Shown here: positions 25,757 through 34,833 of the stretch, one piece after another
Numbering within the stretch: position 1 is the first letter of the stretch
How the letters are laid out: each line of letters begins with the position of its first letter
NCBI RefSeq assembly: GCF_014655595.1
Contig: NZ_BNBL01000023.1
Coordinates: forward strand, 1 to 44,757
DNA from: Streptomyces griseocarneus
GTDB taxonomy: Bacteria; Actinomycetota; Actinomycetes; Streptomycetales; Streptomycetaceae
Length of the DNA: 44,757 bases
Reading direction: 5' to 3'
Made by a program: the position numbers and the translations under genes
Notes under the pieces: generated by a model
Told to the model about the DNA's origin: nothing
The model's database searches: none
What the model saw: the letters and a program-made list of their open reading frames with translations, nothing else

Positions 25757-26702
25757 TCGTCCCCACCGGCACGTGCCGAGGACAGCCCCCTTCGTGGCCA
25801 GCATCCAGCCGGTGCCTGGGGCCACTGATAGCGCAAACCCCTGCCTGACAAGGCCGCGAAGGCCGACATAAGTAAGCCCCCGTCCCGGCAGTTCTCAAGA
25901 TTTCCGACAGTGTGACGGCGCACAGCGGACGGGGCCGGGCTCTGCTGACCCGCGCCTGTCAGGGACACGAGATAGCAGAGCCCGGGGACCAGCAAACTTA
26001 CTCGCTCACACCCGAAAAGCCCCGCGGACACTCCCCGCTCACCCCGGCGTCCGATGTTGTCACCCGATAGAGGCGGCTCCCATTCACATTGCCGATCATG
26101 GACTTGTGACGGTGTTCATCCGAGACACGTACGGAGCAATCTGGCTCCCATTCCCGCTGCTCGACTGGCTCTCGTCCACCCTGCCGAAATCACGCCCATG
26201 GACGACCAAGTGGTCATCGACCTGCGTGGCTTCGTAGGTGATGCCGGAAAGCGTTTGATGCCGAGTTTCGGCAGCGGATGTTTATCTAGCCGGGTGGAAA
26301 TGTCACTGAGTTTTGAGAGCATCTTTAGGTTCCGGTGGCCCCTTCTTTCTCGTTGACGGTGGCGTTTTCCTGGCCCAGAGACAGGGCAGCGAGGCGAACT
26401 CCCGTCTGATCGTTCGCTCGAAGTAGTGCTGATCCCGGTCTCGATCTATGCAGCGGGGTTCTCCCGCGTGATCATGGAAATGTCTCAGCTGGTCGAGGCC
26501 GGGGACTTCGCTCCCCTTCTTGTGGGGCATGCCGTGTGTGTTCGGCGAGGTCTCGATGACTCTTCGTCGTGCAGGCCAGGCAGATCGACGAGGACCGGCC
26601 TTGGCCGATGAAGGGGCTCGGTGTCTCTTCGGGCTCTCGGTGCCGTGGCGTACGTTCCGCTGGCGGTACGAACTGAAGCACTTAGGTTTCGAGGAGCAGA
26701 CC
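25757..26702. other. About 950 bases without a supportable gene
   Basis: No frame carries recognisable motifs. Composition is mixed with AT-richer parts around 26040-26400. The frame of the downstream cis-prenyltransferase is open back to 26520, but that extension lacks coding character. The promoter for the terpenoid operon should lie at the right end. Confidence 0.45.
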
Positions 26703-27449
26703 GTGGACTTCCCGCCGCAGCACATTGCGTTGATCATGGACGGCAACGGGCGGTGGGCCGACCGCCGGCGGCTGGAGCGCATCGACGGGCACTCGGCTGG
26801 CGAGGAGGCAATCGTCGCTGCCGTGCTGGCCGCTCGCGAGAGCGGGGTGGCGTGGCTGACCCTGTTCGCGTTCTCCACCGAGAACTGGAACCGCCCGCAG
26901 GGCGAGGTCGACTTCCTGATGCAGTTCAACCAGCGGGTCATCCGCAACAACGCCGCCCCCTGGCACAGGCTGGGCATCCGCATGCGCTACCTCGGCAACG
27001 AGGACGAGCGGATCCCCGCCTTCGTGCGTGAGGACATCGCCTACGTCGAGGGCCTCACCCGCGACAACACCGAGATGACACTGACGATGGCCTTCGACCA
27101 CGGCGGGCGCCGGGACCTGGCGCGGGCCGCCCGCTCCGTCGTCGAGGCAGGTCTGGCACCTGAACAGGTCACCGAGGACGCGCTGGCGGCCCACATGCAG
27201 TACCCCGACCTGCCCGACATCGACCTGCTGGTGCGCACTTCCGGGGAGCACCGCCTGTCGAACTTCATGCTGTGGCAGGCCGCCTACGCGGAACTCGTCT
27301 TCCTGGATGTGCTGTGGCCAGACTTCCGCGCCGAGCACCTGGACGAGGCCGTTGCCCTGTACCACCGGCGCCAGCGCCGCTTCGGCGCGGTCACCAAGCC
27401 CGCGACAGTGCAGCGCGGACTCCTGACCGGATCGGCAGGCGCGTCATGA
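26703..27449 (+). CDS. cis-Prenyltransferase (UppS-like)
   Basis: 248 residues. GTG at 26703 chosen because GAGGAG is 6 bases upstream and the protein then begins VDFPPQHIALIMDGNGRW, as in short family members. Motifs: MDGNGRWADRR (catalytic Asp13), FAFSTENWNRP, FDHGGRRDL (family usually NYGGR), RTSGEHRLSNFMLWQAAYAE then LVFLDVLWPDF. This is the undecaprenyl-diphosphate-synthase fold, which condenses isopentenyl diphosphate in cis. The terpenoid context points to a specialised product, possibly a short or irregular prenyl diphosphate as with cyclolavandulyl diphosphate synthase, rather than the cell-wall carrier. Overlaps the next gene by ATGA. Confidence 0.88.
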   Translation: MDFPPQHIALIMDGNGRWADRRRLERIDGHSAGEEAIVAAVLAARESGVAWLTLFAFSTENWNRPQGEVDFLMQFNQRVIRNNAAPWHRLGIRMRYLGNEDERIPAFVREDIAYVEGLTRDNTEMTLTMAFDHGGRRDLARAARSVVEAGLAPEQVTEDALAAHMQYPDLPDIDLLVRTSGEHRLSNFMLWQAAYAELVFLDVLWPDFRAEHLDEAVALYHRRQRRFGAVTKPATVQRGLLTGSAGAS

Positions 27450-28381
27450 ACGCCCCCGCCGCAGGCTGGGCAAGCGCCCTTACCCGGTGGAGCCGCTGCC
27501 TGGACCTGGCCGGCGTGCACGACCCGCGACTGCGGGCCGACTACACGACCATCGCGCGGTACATGCGCCGCCGTGAGACAACGGGCTGGCTCGCCATCCG
27601 GGCAACCGCCCCAGCCCACTACCAGGCGCACTTCATCGCGGGCGGCGCACTGATCCACTTCAACGACGACGTCTACGACCGGGCCCCTGCTGACCGGAAG
27701 ACCCGTAACCTGACCACCTGGTCGGCCCAGGTGCGCGAAGCGGTAGAGGGCAAACGCCCCCGGCATCCGATGCTGCGGGCCTACCTGCACACCGCGCAAA
27801 CCTGCGGGCTGTCCCCGCAATGGGCTCTCGACCAACTGGAAGGCATGCACATCGACATCGGCTTCACCGGATTCACCACTGAAGCCGACTATCAGGCATA
27901 CGTCGACGCGGTCACCTGGCCCGGTGCCATGATCACCTCCGGCCTGATCCCCCACCAGGTACCGGACCACGACTTCGCCCAGACCTGCCGGGTACTCTCC
28001 GACGGAATCCAGCGCACCGACAACCTCTTCGACATGGCCGACGACCTGCGCGAAGGGCGCATGACGCTCCCGACAGCCGACCTGAACCGGCACGGCGTCA
28101 CCCGCCGTGAACTCGCCCTGGGCGTCGATACGCCGGGCCTACGCGCGTTGCTGACGGCCCATGTGCGCGCCGCCCGGGAAGCCCTGGAGAGGGCGAGCCG
28201 CATGTTCGACGAGGTCCCCCCTGAGTTCGCCCCCTCCGTCCGCTGCCTGATCGGCCTGTACCACCACCGCCTGAACCAGGTCGTCGATCGCGGGGTGACC
28301 ATCGCCCGCACCCCAGTGCGCGACGACCCGCTCACCTGCCTGCGCCTACTGGCCTCCGCCCGCACCCCTGTCCCTGCCTGA
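27446..28381 (+). CDS. Squalene/phytoene synthase-like enzyme
   Basis: 311 residues; ATG overlaps the upstream TGA (ATGA). All-helical trans-prenyltransferase of the head-to-head family. The first Asp motif is NDDVYD (73-78). The second is TDNLFDMADDLREGRMTLP (191-209), matching the QxTNxLRDxxED..RGRxYLP signature of squalene/phytoene synthases with Asp residues kept. Family members are usually 280-320 residues. It may use the product of the cis-prenyltransferase encoded just before it. The exact condensation or cyclisation cannot be told from sequence. Confidence 0.8.
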   Translation: MNAPAAGWASALTRWSRCLDLAGVHDPRLRADYTTIARYMRRRETTGWLAIRATAPAHYQAHFIAGGALIHFNDDVYDRAPADRKTRNLTTWSAQVREAVEGKRPRHPMLRAYLHTAQTCGLSPQWALDQLEGMHIDIGFTGFTTEADYQAYVDAVTWPGAMITSGLIPHQVPDHDFAQTCRVLSDGIQRTDNLFDMADDLREGRMTLPTADLNRHGVTRRELALGVDTPGLRALLTAHVRAAREALERASRMFDEVPPEFAPSVRCLIGLYHHRLNQVVDRGVTIARTPVRDDPLTCLRLLASARTPVPA

Positions 28382-28390
28382 CGGCGCGCC

Positions 28391-29269
28391 ATGACAACAC
28401 CATCCCGCTCCACAGCGGCCACCGCCCACCCCGACCTGCCCGGTCCCGGCTCGGTCACCTGGGAACGCATGGGCCGGTGGGCCACTCTGAGCGTGGGCCT
28501 GCGCGCCCTGGTTCTGCAGACCGCCCACCCCGTCGTCGGTGCCGGCGTCGCCGAGCACTCCGACTTCCGCGACGACTTCTTCCCGCGGTTCACCCGCACC
28601 CTCGCCTCAACCCTGCGCTTCGTCTACGGCACGCCGGCCGAGGCCGCTGCCGAGGGCCGCCGGCTGCGAGCCCTGCACGCGCGCATCCGCGGCACCGACC
28701 ACCAAGGCCGTCCCTACCGGGCCCTGGACCCCCAGGCGTACGCCTGGGTCCACGCCACCCTCTTCGAAGCCGTGGTCGCCTTCGCCGAACTCACCAGCAA
28801 CCCGCTCTCCGCCGACGAGCAACAGGACATGTACCAGGAGTGGAAGGCCGTCGGCACACTCCTGGGCGTCGCTGAAACGCACCTTCCGGACACCCCGGAC
28901 GCGTTCTGGACCTACTTCCACAACACCGTCGAGCAGCAATTGCAGGACAACACGGTCGTCCGTGACCTTCTGGGCCCTGCCCTGCCCGGCGTTCCGCCAC
29001 CGCCCTTGGCGCCCGCCCTGCTGTGGCGAGTCGCCTGGCCGCCCATCGCACGCTATGCGGTCCGGGTCACCGTCCCCACCCTGCCCCCGGCCTATCTCGA
29101 CCGACTGGGTCTCGCCTCGACCGGTACCGACACCCGGCGAACCAGCCGGTTCTTCGCCCGCACCGCCCGCATCGACCGCCTCCTCCCCAGCCGCTACCGC
29201 TACCTGCCCGCCGCAGCAAAAGCCCGCCGACAAGCCGACACCGCCAACGCACCAATGGCGCGTCCGTGA
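28391..29269 (+). CDS. DUF2236 (MpaB-like) oxygenase
   Basis: 292 residues; ATG 10 bases after the previous stop. Typical DUF2236 features: TAHPVVGAGVAEHSDFRDDF (45-64), VYGTPAEAAA, AYAWVHATLFEAVVAFAEL and YLPAAAKARRQ near the end. The family includes the latex-clearing protein and fungal MpaB, haem enzymes that oxidatively cleave isoprenoid chains. With the two preceding genes it makes a compact pathway: build, join, then oxidise an isoprenoid. Product unknown. Confidence 0.82.
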   Translation: MTTPSRSTAATAHPDLPGPGSVTWERMGRWATLSVGLRALVLQTAHPVVGAGVAEHSDFRDDFFPRFTRTLASTLRFVYGTPAEAAAEGRRLRALHARIRGTDHQGRPYRALDPQAYAWVHATLFEAVVAFAELTSNPLSADEQQDMYQEWKAVGTLLGVAETHLPDTPDAFWTYFHNTVEQQLQDNTVVRDLLGPALPGVPPPPLAPALLWRVAWPPIARYAVRVTVPTLPPAYLDRLGLASTGTDTRRTSRFFARTARIDRLLPSRYRYLPAAAKARRQADTANAPMARP

Positions 29270-29311
29270 CCGACACCGCCCGTTGTACCCCGGAGTAAGT
29301 AGCCGGTGAGC

Positions 29312-29473
29312 TCAGCGCCCGCCTCCGGCGCGGACCATCTGATACGAGATCTCGTCCGCGCGGTGCTCATCCTGCAGCCGCTCGAAAATCCGCTTCACTG
29401 TGTGACGCTCTCGCGCGGCCCTGACGGCATCACGGCGGATCGCCGCGTACAGATCGACCTTGGACTTCGGCAG
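29312..29473 (-). pseudogene. IstA N-terminal fragment
   Basis: A single open stretch reads KSKVDLYAAIRRDAVRAARE then RHTVKRIFERLQDEHRADEI and SYQMVRA, matching the start of IS21-type IstA proteins. It stops abruptly at a TGA (29312-29314), and some of the HTH between the two blocks is missing. No catalytic domain. An IstA tail plus intact IstB lie 5 kb away on the other strand, so IS21 elements have visited this region more than once or been scattered. Confidence 0.6.
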
Positions 29474-29741
29474 CAACCCGCCCCCTCGTCATGCAGAGCA
29501 CAACCATGGTCCCGAAGCAAGCACCCAGCCTCTCTCGAAACTCAGCGACATCATTCTCCCGGGGAAAGCCATGCTCTTTGTCGGGCTGCAGGAAAGATTT
29601 CAGTGAGCGTGGCTGTGGTCTGGGCACTGAAATCTTCCCTGCGGAAGCTCATGGCGGTTTCGGCGCACCGGTGACGTCAGTGTCCGGTGGCTGCGGCGTC
29701 TTGTTGAGTTCCCTGGTACGGGAGCCGCGGGGGACTGCCCA

Positions 29742-31307
29742 TCAGCGTTTGACGCGGCTACGGACGGCCAGGACCGCCAGGCCCAGAAGGATGGGCTCGG
29801 TCACGCGGGATGCCATTTCGATGTACGTGCCGGCGGTGGTGAGGTCTTGGCCGGAGGAGCGGAACACGACCGAGTTAAGGGTGACGTTCAGGGCCTTCTC
29901 GAAGCGCTTGCACGTGAACTGGTCCTCCGTGGGATTTTGCAGTTCAGTCTTGTCGATCTCGAAAGTGACCTTGCCTCCGCCGGGCGGCACGGTGCCGGTC
30001 GCTTCCTGCTTCGGGGAGTTTTGAGGGAGCCCGAAGAGCATCAGCAGCACGATGGTGACCAGTATGGCGGCAGCCAGCCAGCCCAGAGCTCGGATAGCGC
30101 GCAGACCATAGCCGGACAGCATCCAATAGCCATGCAACAGCACGTGTTCGACAGGGGTGGTGTCGGTGCGGTCGTGACGGCGCATCTCCATCTCGCCGTA
30201 GTAGAAATCGGCGGCGCCGGGCTCGTTCTTGCTGTCCTCGAACGCCTTGCGCAGCGCCCGGTACGTCGGCGCCAGCTGCGCCGGCTCGACGGGTCCGGCC
30301 ACCGTCGACGCGTCCCATCCTGGGACAGCTGCCGGCTGTTTCGCGCGCCAGTGGCGTTCTTCGGCGAGGGTGTGGCGCTTCGTGAACCGTACGGGGTGCC
30401 AGCGCCGCCAGTGCGTGCCGGACGGGACGCTGGCGAAGGTGCAGCGGCCTTCCAGCCTGAGCTGATCGAGGTGAAAAGCCCCGGAGAACACACAGTCGGT
30501 CAGGTCGAGGTCGGCCAGGACCAGGTGCGCGGCGTCCACCCCGCGCACCGAGACCACCCGCGCCCTGTCCTTGTCCTTGTCCTTGTCCTTGTCCTTGTCC
30601 TTGTCCTGGCCCTCGTCCTTGTCCTGGCCCTGGCCCTCGTCCTTGGCGTCTGCCAGCAGGTCCTCTTTCACCTCCATACCCCCTCTGGTTTTGAAGAGGG
30701 AGGGATGGGAGGTGACCGCTACGGGGGAGGTAAGCACCGCGTCCCTGAGGTCCGTGGTGGCATAGCGCAGGCGTACCGTCGTCGTCGCCTCCCACCGAGT
30801 CCTCACAAAATGCACTTTCCTAGCCGCGATTTCCAGCGTCACTGGCGCTTCGAACACCGCACCGGACAGATTGACCGTCCCCTTACACACCACCGGCCCG
30901 AACCACGGCATCACGGCAAACTGCGCCTTGTAGAACGACGCGTTGCCGAAGAACTGCGCCCCGCCGAACCAGGCGCCGTGGAACTGCGCCCCGTCGAACG
31001 ACGCGTCGTCGTAGAACTGCGCCTGGGAGAACTTGGCGAGGCCGAAGCGGGGGTTGTTTGTGGTGGGGTCGCGCAGGGGGTCGAGGAGTTTCTGGAGGAG
31101 CTGTTTGGTGAAGATGGTCCCGCGGTGGTCGATGTCAGCGCCGGGGGTCAGGCTCCTCAGATAGTCGTTACGGTCGCTCTCGTCCAGGTCGGCCAGGCAG
31201 CGGGGGCGACGGGGGACGCAGATGCCGCGGCAGCCGACCCGGTCCTCGTCAGTGGCGCCGTAGCCGCAGTGCGGCCAATCGGGCGCTTTGGTGCTCGGGG
31301 GCGTCAT
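29742..31307 (-). CDS. Pentapeptide-repeat membrane protein
   Basis: 521 residues; ATG at 31307. The N-terminus has a Cys cluster (HCGYG, VGCRGICVPRRPRC). Pentapeptide repeats run at about 91-133 with the A(x)F pattern (AKFSQAQFYDDASFDGAQF, HGAWFGGAQFFGNASFYKAQ) and again less clearly at 160-200 and 260-290. A Lys-Asp run (DKDKDK...) near 226-245 comes from a 6-bp DNA repeat. Two hydrophobic segments follow: LGWLAAAILVTIVLLMLFG (about 401-419) and a final TEPILLGLAVLAVRS. Between them is an extracellular-type domain with FTCKRFEKALNVTLNSVVF. A known streptomycete architecture; function unknown. Confidence 0.8.
   Translation of the reverse strand: MTPPSTKAPDWPHCGYGATDEDRVGCRGICVPRRPRCLADLDESDRNDYLRSLTPGADIDHRGTIFTKQLLQKLLDPLRDPTTNNPRFGLAKFSQAQFYDDASFDGAQFHGAWFGGAQFFGNASFYKAQFAVMPWFGPVVCKGTVNLSGAVFEAPVTLEIAARKVHFVRTRWEATTTVRLRYATTDLRDAVLTSPVAVTSHPSLFKTRGGMEVKEDLLADAKDEGQGQDKDEGQDKDKDKDKDKDKDRARVVSVRGVDAAHLVLADLDLTDCVFSGAFHLDQLRLEGRCTFASVPSGTHWRRWHPVRFTKRHTLAEERHWRAKQPAAVPGWDASTVAGPVEPAQLAPTYRALRKAFEDSKNEPGAADFYYGEMEMRRHDRTDTTPVEHVLLHGYWMLSGYGLRAIRALGWLAAAILVTIVLLMLFGLPQNSPKQEATGTVPPGGGKVTFEIDKTELQNPTEDQFTCKRFEKALNVTLNSVVFRSSGQDLTTAGTYIEMASRVTEPILLGLAVLAVRSRVKR
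30565..30606. repeat. 6-bp tandem repeat (TTGTCC)
   Basis: Seven copies of TTGTCC (the first is CTGTCC), continuing in a diluted form to about 30640. It encodes alternating Lys-Asp in the pentapeptide-repeat protein. The period keeps the frame, so the linker length can vary. Confidence 0.85.
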
Positions 31308-31336
31308 ACCCCAAGAACGATCGAGCGCGGGGACGG

Positions 31337-31714
31337 TTAGTTACTCCCCCCTCCATCAGGCCGTTCAAGCAGCACCCGAACCAAGTGAGCGGCATCGGCG
31401 GCGTCTACCAGCACTTGGTGCATCGCGGCCTGCTGGGCGTCACGCAGCTCCATGGGCAGGTGAGTGGCGGCGGTCGCGTCCTGGTGCCACAGCACCCGCA
31501 GCGCCCGCCGGTCCTCCGGCGTCACGGCCACGCCGGCCTCCTCCCCGTCCGTGGCCGCCTCAACGTTGTACGGCGGCAGGCCCGCCAGCAGCATGACCTC
31601 GGGCACCGCCCGTGCCAGTTCCTCCTGCCGCTCGCTGAGGATCTCGCTGTCCAGTACGGTGAGGGGCGCGAAGTAGCGCGCCTGCGTCTGGTAGTCCCCG
31701 CGCCGCGGGTCCAT
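31337..31714 (-). CDS. Hypothetical protein
   Basis: 125 residues from the ATG at 31714, which follows GAAGGGAG; the open frame back to 32056 is a shadow of the divergent gene. Charged helical protein (DSEILSERQEELARAVPEVM, DAQQAAMHQVLVDAADAAHL). No family recognised. Its stop lies 30 bases before the start region of the pentapeptide-repeat gene, same strand, so the two may be co-transcribed. Confidence 0.6.
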   Translation of the reverse strand: MDPRRGDYQTQARYFAPLTVLDSEILSERQEELARAVPEVMLLAGLPPYNVEAATDGEEAGVAVTPEDRRALRVLWHQDATAATHLPMELRDAQQAAMHQVLVDAADAAHLVRVLLERPDGGGSN

Positions 31715-31855
31715 CGCCGCCGCTCCCTTCTCGCCCGCGACCGTGCGGTCCGGGCGGCCGCCGCCTGGATGTCGCACCGTCCGTAGTGACCAATGTGGCG
31801 GAACGGGCGGCTTGTCGCTTCCCTTTTGGCCTTTTGTGAGCCCTAGCGTGCGGCC

Positions 31856-32419
31856 ATGGAAGACACCCCGATGCCCGAGCCGCTGCGCCGGGCGGTCCAC
31901 CAGCTCGTCGCCGAGGCGGTCATGAGCTGCCAGGAGGTGCTGCGCTACACCGAGCCCGACCAAGCGCACACGTGGAAACGGATGACGCTGTACCGGGCCA
32001 CGGACACGGCCGACACGATGAACATGGCCTCCATGCTGATCGCTGCGTACTGCCAACGCACCGGCATGTCTCTGGGCACCCTGGAGTCGTACCTACAGAC
32101 CAGGCAGCAGCGCAGCCGGGCAGCCGGGCCCCGGGAGTCAGACCGGCAGGAGCTCGCCGGGATGCTGGGCGACCCCGCTCCCGGCACTGACGACCACGAG
32201 GCGCGCGTGGGGTATGTGTGGAGCCGGCAGCATGCCAAGGGCGCGCTGACGCCCGAGGACGACCCGCAGCAGCTGCTCACCGAAGCGTGCCTGCACGGGT
32301 TGCGCGCCAAGCTCTGCGACGACGTCGACGCCCTGCACAGCTACCTTCCGCCCCAGATGGCCGCCATGGCCCGCAAGGTCACCGAGGCCCTCGAAGTGCC
32401 GCAGCCGGCCCCCGCGTGA
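31856..32419 (+). CDS. Hypothetical protein
   Basis: 187 residues; ATG at 31856. Divergent from the 31337-31714 gene with a 141-base intergenic region that should hold both promoters. Mostly helical, with Met-rich middle (DTADTMNMASMLIAAYCQRT) and an acidic C-terminal half (LCDDVDALHSYLPPQMAAMA). No motif identifies a function. Ends before a strong bidirectional-type hairpin. Confidence 0.6.
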   Translation: MEDTPMPEPLRRAVHQLVAEAVMSCQEVLRYTEPDQAHTWKRMTLYRATDTADTMNMASMLIAAYCQRTGMSLGTLESYLQTRQQRSRAAGPRESDRQELAGMLGDPAPGTDDHEARVGYVWSRQHAKGALTPEDDPQQLLTEACLHGLRAKLCDDVDALHSYLPPQMAAMARKVTEALEVPQPAPA

Positions 32420-32461
32420 CGTCGCGGTCGCAACGTCGCTGAGCACGGCGCTCTCGGCAAG

Positions 32462-32500
32462 CGGGCCCCGGGGGATCTCAAGGTGATCCCCCGGGGCCCG
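32462..32500. terminator. 16-bp hairpin between convergent genes
   Basis: CGGGCCCCGGGGGATC at 32462-32477 pairs perfectly with 32485-32500, loop of 7 bases. It lies between two converging genes (ending 32419 and 32518) and can serve both directions. Confidence 0.85.
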
Positions 32501-32517
32501 TGGTGTTGCTGGACGAG

Positions 32518-33576
32518 CTACTGCATCAGCGCGGCGAGGGCCTGGTCGGCCATCTGTACGCCCATCGTGGCCGCGATGGTGGTTCCGGCCTCCAGGAGCT
32601 TGTCCTTGAGCTGGGTGGCGAACTGGCGCAGACGGCCCGGCTCGGGGTTCTCGGAGGTCGCCTCGGCGTGGAGGTCCTGGGCGACGCGCTCCAGCTCCAC
32701 GCGGTCCGTCTCGGACATGCCCAGGGTTGTGCTGACCTGGCCAATGTACCCGGCGAGCTGGGCGAACAGAGTGGGGTCGACGCCGTCGGCGTTGTTCTGG
32801 GTGAAGTGCTGCTGCTCGCCGATGATGACGCCCTTGGCGTTCGGCATGTAGTTGTTGTACGTGGTGCCGGGGTGGGGCTGGTTGACGTGGTCTTGCACGC
32901 TTCCTCCTGCCAGGGCGCAGCGGGTGCCCTGGGGTGTGATGGCGACCGTGGCCGGGTCGGTGTCGATGTGGTCGATGAGGTTGTGCTCTGCCAGGTAGGC
33001 GAGCGCCTGGTGCAAATCGGTCCCGCTGATCTCGGTTCCGGCGAAGTAGGAGCCGGGGGTCGCAAGGAACAGGGCCGGGTTGATGGGTGTCTGGTCGCTG
33101 GCGGTGTCGAAGAGCCACCGCAGCAAGGCGTCCATCGTGTGCCGGATCCGGGCGGCACGGTCCTTCTGCAGGTCCTTCAGCTGACGCACGGCGACGCGGC
33201 CAGCGTCAGTGAGACGGACATGGGTCCTGGGCCCCATGGCGCGAAGGATCTGCACCAGGTCGTGCTGTTCGAGCTGGAGAGCCAGGATGGCCGGGTCCTC
33301 GTACTCCAGCTGGAGTTCTTCGGGGAAGGCGGCGACGTCGATGTACCCCGCAGGGTTCTGCTTCGCGCGGCCGTCCAGCCACAGCAAAAGCCGGGCCAGA
33401 TAGCCGTTACTTTCGGTCATCTCACCGCCAGGTACCACGCTGGAGGTGGCTTCGATCTGTGCGGAGACGCGAGGAGGGTTCCGTCGTTGAGCCCGCTCCA
33501 GGCTCTTGTTGGTCTCCTTGACGAGGTTCCTTGCCCACTTGTCGATCTCACGCTTGTTGATTCCGCTGCGGGCCAC
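32518..33576 (-). CDS. Hypothetical protein with winged-helix-like middle
   Basis: 352 residues; GTG at 33576 preceded by AGGAGGG. N-terminus is basic and helical (NKREIDKWARNLVKETNKSL). A middle part resembles wHTH repeats (TDAGRVAVRQLKD, LHQALAYLAEHNLIDHID, ITPQGTRCAL). Then comes a Tyr/Asn-rich patch TYNNYMPNAKGVIIGEQQH and a C-terminal helical tail (ERVAQDLHAEATSENPEPGR). The patch resembles linker segments of streptomycete proteins of unknown role. No enzyme motif seen. Confidence 0.65.
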   Translation of the reverse strand: MARSGINKREIDKWARNLVKETNKSLERAQRRNPPRVSAQIEATSSVVPGGEMTESNGYLARLLLWLDGRAKQNPAGYIDVAAFPEELQLEYEDPAILALQLEQHDLVQILRAMGPRTHVRLTDAGRVAVRQLKDLQKDRAARIRHTMDALLRWLFDTASDQTPINPALFLATPGSYFAGTEISGTDLHQALAYLAEHNLIDHIDTDPATVAITPQGTRCALAGGSVQDHVNQPHPGTTYNNYMPNAKGVIIGEQQHFTQNNADGVDPTLFAQLAGYIGQVSTTLGMSETDRVELERVAQDLHAEATSENPEPGRLRQFATQLKDKLLEAGTTIAATMGVQMADQALAALMQ

Positions 33577-33721
33577 GTTGCCCTCCTGTCTCAGGTACCT
33601 CAGCCAAGAGTACGGAGCGGGTCCGACAACGAGCCTCCCGTTTCCCGGCACGTCCGAGGGGACGCCCACCGTGCAGGCGGACACCCCCTCGTGGGCCGGG
33701 CGGGGTCAGGCCAGAGATGGG

Positions 33722-34120
33722 TCAACCAACGTCGGTAGTGCCGGCCGCGCCACGGGGCCGGTTGCGGGCCCAGCGCTTGAGGCCGCCGACGCGGTAGAGG
33801 AGTTCGGCACCGCGCTTGCCGACCGAGCCAGGGAAGGACGGGTCGTTGGCGCGGGCGTAGCGCAGGGCGGCGAGGGTGATGCCGGGCAGGTGGTGTTCGT
33901 GGGCCTGGCGCAGTCCCACCGCCTGGTCGTCGTCGACTGCGGCTGGGTCTGCGGGCGACGTCGCCGGGGTGCCGGCCGGGTCGGCGGCTGGCGCCGGGGT
34001 GAAGCTCCATGCGTCGGCGAGGGAGTCGGCGGGTGGCTTCCGCAGCGGTGCAGGGCCCGGTTGGACGGGGACCGCCGGCTGGTGGTCTGCAGGTATCTGA
34101 CATGTACTTTCGTCATCCAT
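33722..34120 (-). CDS. Excisionase-like small DNA-binding protein
   Basis: 132 residues from the ATG at 34120. The N-terminal half is Pro/Ala-rich and disordered. The C-terminal 60 residues contain NDPSFPGSVGKRGAELLYRV then GGLKRWARNRPRG, the FPxxVGK...LYRVxxLxxWxxNRP pattern of AlpA/MerR-like winged helices in actinomycete plasmids and prophages. Likely a small regulator. Oppositely oriented to the next secreted-protein gene. Confidence 0.6.
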   Translation of the reverse strand: MDDESTCQIPADHQPAVPVQPGPAPLRKPPADSLADAWSFTPAPAADPAGTPATSPADPAAVDDDQAVGLRQAHEHHLPGITLAALRYARANDPSFPGSVGKRGAELLYRVGGLKRWARNRPRGAAGTTDVG

Positions 34121-34321
34121 GGCGCAGGCTTCCAGTACCGGATGTCGGTGGCTGTGGCGGTCGTATCCGACGAGGGCTACGCCGGTGGCATCTCCCTGAC
34201 GCACGCCGACCCAGGGGAAGTCAACACGGGGCGCACCTAATTCACCCTGGAGGGGCTAGGCGTACCTGCAACCGTCCGGGACTATCGGCGCTACATCGCC
34301 AACTGGACCTCTGGAGGCTTC

Positions 34322-34702
34322 GTGTCCGTACCCTCTCTGCTCCGCAAGGCCGCCCTCGCCGCTGCCGCACTCGCGTTAGCTGCCTCTCCGTCAGCCGTGG
34401 CAGCACCGAAGCCGAAGGCGGTCGAACCCTGCTACGTGGAGCACTTCTGCCTGTGGGGACGAGGGCAGTACGAAGGGCCGATGGCGTCCTACACCAAGGG
34501 CAGCCGGAACGTGGCCGAGCAGGGCCTCAGGCGGGGCGGCTGGTCAGTGTGGAACCGCACCAGCGAGACATGGTGCCTGTGGTACAAGACCGGCTACGCA
34601 GGCGTCGTCGCAGCAGTGGTGAAGCCGGGCCGGAAGGTGTCGACGACCTTCCACCCGTACAAGTCGCTCCTGCCGAGCAGCGACTTCCGGTGTAACCGTT
34701 GA
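34322..34702 (+). CDS. Small secreted peptidase-inhibitor-like protein
   Basis: 126 residues; GTG at 34322 with GGAGG 5 bases upstream. Signal peptide MSVPSLLRKAALAAAALALA with cleavage after AVAAP (about 28). The mature part has four Cys: PCYVEHFCLWGRGQYEG, TWCLWY and DFRCNR, plus the WSVWNRTSETWC core. This is the arrangement of the streptomycete peptidase inhibitor family I36-type proteins. Target protease unknown. Confidence 0.75.
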   Translation: MSVPSLLRKAALAAAALALAASPSAVAAPKPKAVEPCYVEHFCLWGRGQYEGPMASYTKGSRNVAEQGLRRGGWSVWNRTSETWCLWYKTGYAGVVAAVVKPGRKVSTTFHPYKSLLPSSDFRCNR

Positions 34703-34833
34703 CTGCGGACGGGCAGCCCTATCGGGCGGTCGGTGTCGTCCAGCTGCTGCCCGAAAAGCCATGCTGACGTGGCCGGCTCTGATACACGACAGTAGGCCGG
34801 CGGTACGGGCGAGATCGCGCGCGTAGCCCGGGA

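Noticed and set aside
29847..31340. 497-codon plus-strand ORF with a Val-Leu run
   Set aside because: Antisense of the pentapeptide-repeat gene; the run comes from the TTGTCC repeat.
32500..33738. 412-codon plus-strand ORF
   Set aside because: Antisense of the hypothetical gene at 32518-33576, which has a good ribosome site and coherent protein.
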